DNA from: Chloroflexia bacterium
GTDB taxonomy: Bacteria > Chloroflexota > Chloroflexia > Thermomicrobiales > JALYUS01
Assembly (NCBI GenBank): GCA_025924435.1
Contig: JAICIL010000246.1
Location: forward strand, 1-6,821
DNA: 6,821 nt
Direction of reading: 5' to 3'
Below are positions 5,640-6,821 of this stretch, in pieces. Position 1 is the stretch's first letter. Each line of letters opens with the position of its first letter. The position numbers and the translations under genes were made by a program. Below the pieces are notes generated by a model that saw nothing but the letters and a program-made list of their open reading frames with translations, was not told the DNA's origin and did not search any database.

Positions 5640-5795
5640 ATGCAGGGTTTGTCACGCACGATGTTCCGCAGTCTGATCGGTGTCGCCCTGGCGGCGCTCG
5701 CCACCTGGCTCGCCAATTATCTGACCGAGCGCATCTTCGGCCCCGAAGAACTGGAAGCGGGAGACGAGAGCGCGGCGACGCATCGCGCCGCCTGA
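5640..5795 (+). CDS. Small single-helix membrane protein, 51 residues, unknown
   Basis: This short open frame encodes a 51-residue protein with a basic N-terminus (Arg6, Arg10), one hydrophobic helix at about 11-28 (SLIGVALAALATWLANYL) and an acidic tail (EELEAGDE, 36-43). The charge pattern suggests a cytoplasmic N-terminus. The ATG lies 10 bases after the HU stop, and AGGGGG (5628-5633), overlapping that stop codon, sits 6 bases before it, which is good evidence for translation. It ends 9 bases before the lipid kinase gene, so the order HU, small protein, kinase looks translationally packed. I recognise no family. An assistant or regulator of the membrane-acting kinase is possible but unsupported. 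Confidence 0.65.
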   Translation: MQGLSRTMFRSLIGVALAALATWLANYLTERIFGPEELEAGDESAATHRAA

Positions 5796-5804
5796 CCGCC
5801 GGAC

Positions 5805-6701
5805 GTGCGGCTGCTTCTCGTCATGAACCCGGCGGCGGGGCGGCGCTCGCCCACCCACGTCGAGGAAGCAGTCCGCCGGTCGTTCGACCGGCGGGGGATC
5901 GGTGCGACGATTGATACGGCGTTCACGCGCACCGGCATGGACGCGACCGGCATCGCCCGCGACGCGCGGGAGCGGTACGACATCGTCGCGGCGGTCGGCG
6001 GCGACGGCACCGTGCGCGATGTCGCCGCCGGGCTGGCCGGCGCGGGCACGCCGCTGGCGATCATCCCCAACGGCACCGCGAATGTCCTCGCCGCCGATCT
6101 CGGCATCCCCCCGCGCACCGGCGGCGCCGCCGACCTCCTCCGGGCGGACGCCCGCACCGCGCCGCTCGATCTCGGCGACGTGAACGGCAGGCCGTTTGTG
6201 CTCAATGTCGCGGCGGGCTACGCGGCCCGGATCATGCTCGATACCCCCCATGCATGGAAGCGGCGCATCGGCTTTTTCGCCTATCTCCCCGCCTCCGTGC
6301 GGGCGACCTTCGCGCGGGACCGCGCGCATGCGACGATTGACGTGGACGGCGTGCGGCGCTACGACGGCCGCGCGCAGATGATCTTCGTCGCCAACAGCGG
6401 CGGCATCGGCGGCCGGGCCATCCAGATCGCGGAGCGCGTGCGCTACGACGACGGGCTGTTCACCGTCGCGGTCTTCGGCCCCCGCTCCCCGCTCGGCACG
6501 CTCGTCGCCTTCACGCAACTCGCCGCGCGGCGCTGGGATCGCATCGAGGGCGCGCACTACTGGGAGGGCGCGCGGGTGGCCGTGACGTGCGACCCGCCGT
6601 TGCCGATGCAGGTGGACGGCGACGGGATGGGCGCGACGCCCTTCACGATCCGTATGCGCCCCGCCGCGCTGCGCGTGATCGTCCCGGACACCCCGGCATG
6701 A
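5805..6701 (+). CDS. YegS/diacylglycerol kinase-family lipid kinase
   Basis: This 298-residue protein has the diacylglycerol-kinase catalytic fold and should phosphorylate a lipid (diacylglycerol, sphingoid-like or related) with ATP at the inner face of the membrane. No membrane helix is visible. Motifs in order are NPAAGRR (8-14), GGDGT (65-69) in the nucleotide-binding loop, PNGTANVLA (88-96), LNVAAGYAARI (133-143), DDGLFTVAVF (215-224) and QVDGDG (269-274) near the C-terminus. The last motif has Asp273 where many members have the acidic Glu of DGE, a conservative swap. GTG at 5805 is chosen because it begins the hydrophobic first strand (RLLLV) that normally precedes NPAAG; the ATG at 5823 would remove it. 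The ribosome site is weak (CCGGAC), so translation may depend on coupling to the 51-residue ORF nine bases upstream. Its stop overlaps the next start as ATGA. Lipid specificity cannot be told from the sequence. Confidence 0.92.
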   Translation: MRLLLVMNPAAGRRSPTHVEEAVRRSFDRRGIGATIDTAFTRTGMDATGIARDARERYDIVAAVGGDGTVRDVAAGLAGAGTPLAIIPNGTANVLAADLGIPPRTGGAADLLRADARTAPLDLGDVNGRPFVLNVAAGYAARIMLDTPHAWKRRIGFFAYLPASVRATFARDRAHATIDVDGVRRYDGRAQMIFVANSGGIGGRAIQIAERVRYDDGLFTVAVFGPRSPLGTLVAFTQLAARRWDRIEGAHYWEGARVAVTCDPPLPMQVDGDGMGATPFTIRMRPAALRVIVPDTPA

Positions 6702-6821
6702 GCGATTGCCCCACGATCCCCTGGTTGCGCGATGCGCTCGCGGCGGCGTACGGGCCGCAAACGGCGTGGTGGCCCGCCGAATCGCCGTTCGAGGTCTGCG
6801 TCGGCGCGATCCTCGTGCAGA
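6698..6821 (+). CDS. HhH-GPD (endonuclease III-related) DNA glycosylase, partial 5' end
   Basis: Only the first 41 residues are inside the window. They show WWPAESPFEVCVGAILVQ (24-41), which matches the start of endonuclease III-related base-excision glycosylases of the COG2231 type. In that family the segment is followed by N-T-x-W and the catalytic helix-hairpin-helix lies further on. The likely role is removal of damaged (for example alkylated or oxidised) bases from DNA. The catalytic Lys/Asp and any iron-sulfur cysteines are outside the window. The ATG overlaps the stop of the lipid kinase gene (ATGA), implying translational coupling. A standard nth endonuclease III is less likely because of the WWPAESPFEV opening. 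Confidence 0.82.
   Translation, partial: MSDCPTIPWLRDALAAAYGPQTAWWPAESPFEVCVGAILVQ

Noticed and set aside
3920..5716. 598-codon minus-strand open frame
   Set aside because: Runs antisense through coaBC, the palindrome and hup, all with clear family motifs; it is a high-GC shadow.
5652..6557. 301-codon minus-strand open frame
   Set aside because: Antisense to the small membrane ORF and the lipid kinase; Arg/Ala/Asp-rich with no motif.

Overview
This is a GC-rich, gene-dense bacterial window with Shine-Dalgarno-type ribosome sites, one GTG start and tightly packed genes. The CoaBC fusion, HU, YegS-type lipid kinase and FtsH-like ATPase are all bacterial in type. The phylum cannot be fixed from the sequence alone. 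A GC-rich environmental lineage such as Chloroflexota or Armatimonadota is a guess. No tRNA, rRNA, CRISPR array, transposase gene or phage gene was seen.

Left part (1-2632, minus strand). Two genes are read leftwards, 52 bases apart. First comes a 368-residue single-pass membrane protein (2321 to 1215) with a long proline-rich cytoplasmic arm. Second is an FtsH-like AAA+ ATPase (1162, running off the left edge), also with a proline-rich N-terminus. The ATPase is unusual: it has two membrane segments with almost no loop between them, a Gly/Met-rich expansion after Walker B, and an extra insertion before sensor 1. A possible 81-residue ORF (2632 to 2387) may be the first gene of the same unit. 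This is the least familiar part of the window and the best candidate for an undescribed membrane system.

Divergent intergenic region (2322-2954). Apart from the small ORF, it holds a roughly 143-bp element bounded by 11-bp inverted repeats, a sigma-70-like promoter pointing right, and two short 7-bp-periodic repeat tracts. The tracts lie between that promoter and the next ribosome site.

Right part (2955-6821, plus strand). Six genes point the same way: a low-specificity L-threonine aldolase; CoaBC, which makes 4'-phosphopantetheine from 4'-phosphopantothenate for coenzyme A; the nucleoid protein HU; a 51-residue one-helix membrane protein; a YegS/diacylglycerol-kinase-type lipid kinase; and the start of a helix-hairpin-helix DNA glycosylase, cut by the window edge. 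Spacing is 20 bases or less (or overlapping) except between coaBC and hup. There a 99-base gap holds a strong imperfect palindrome typical of dispersed intergenic repeats. The genes are mostly housekeeping and share no obvious single pathway, so the cluster looks like co-transcribed core genes rather than one dedicated system.
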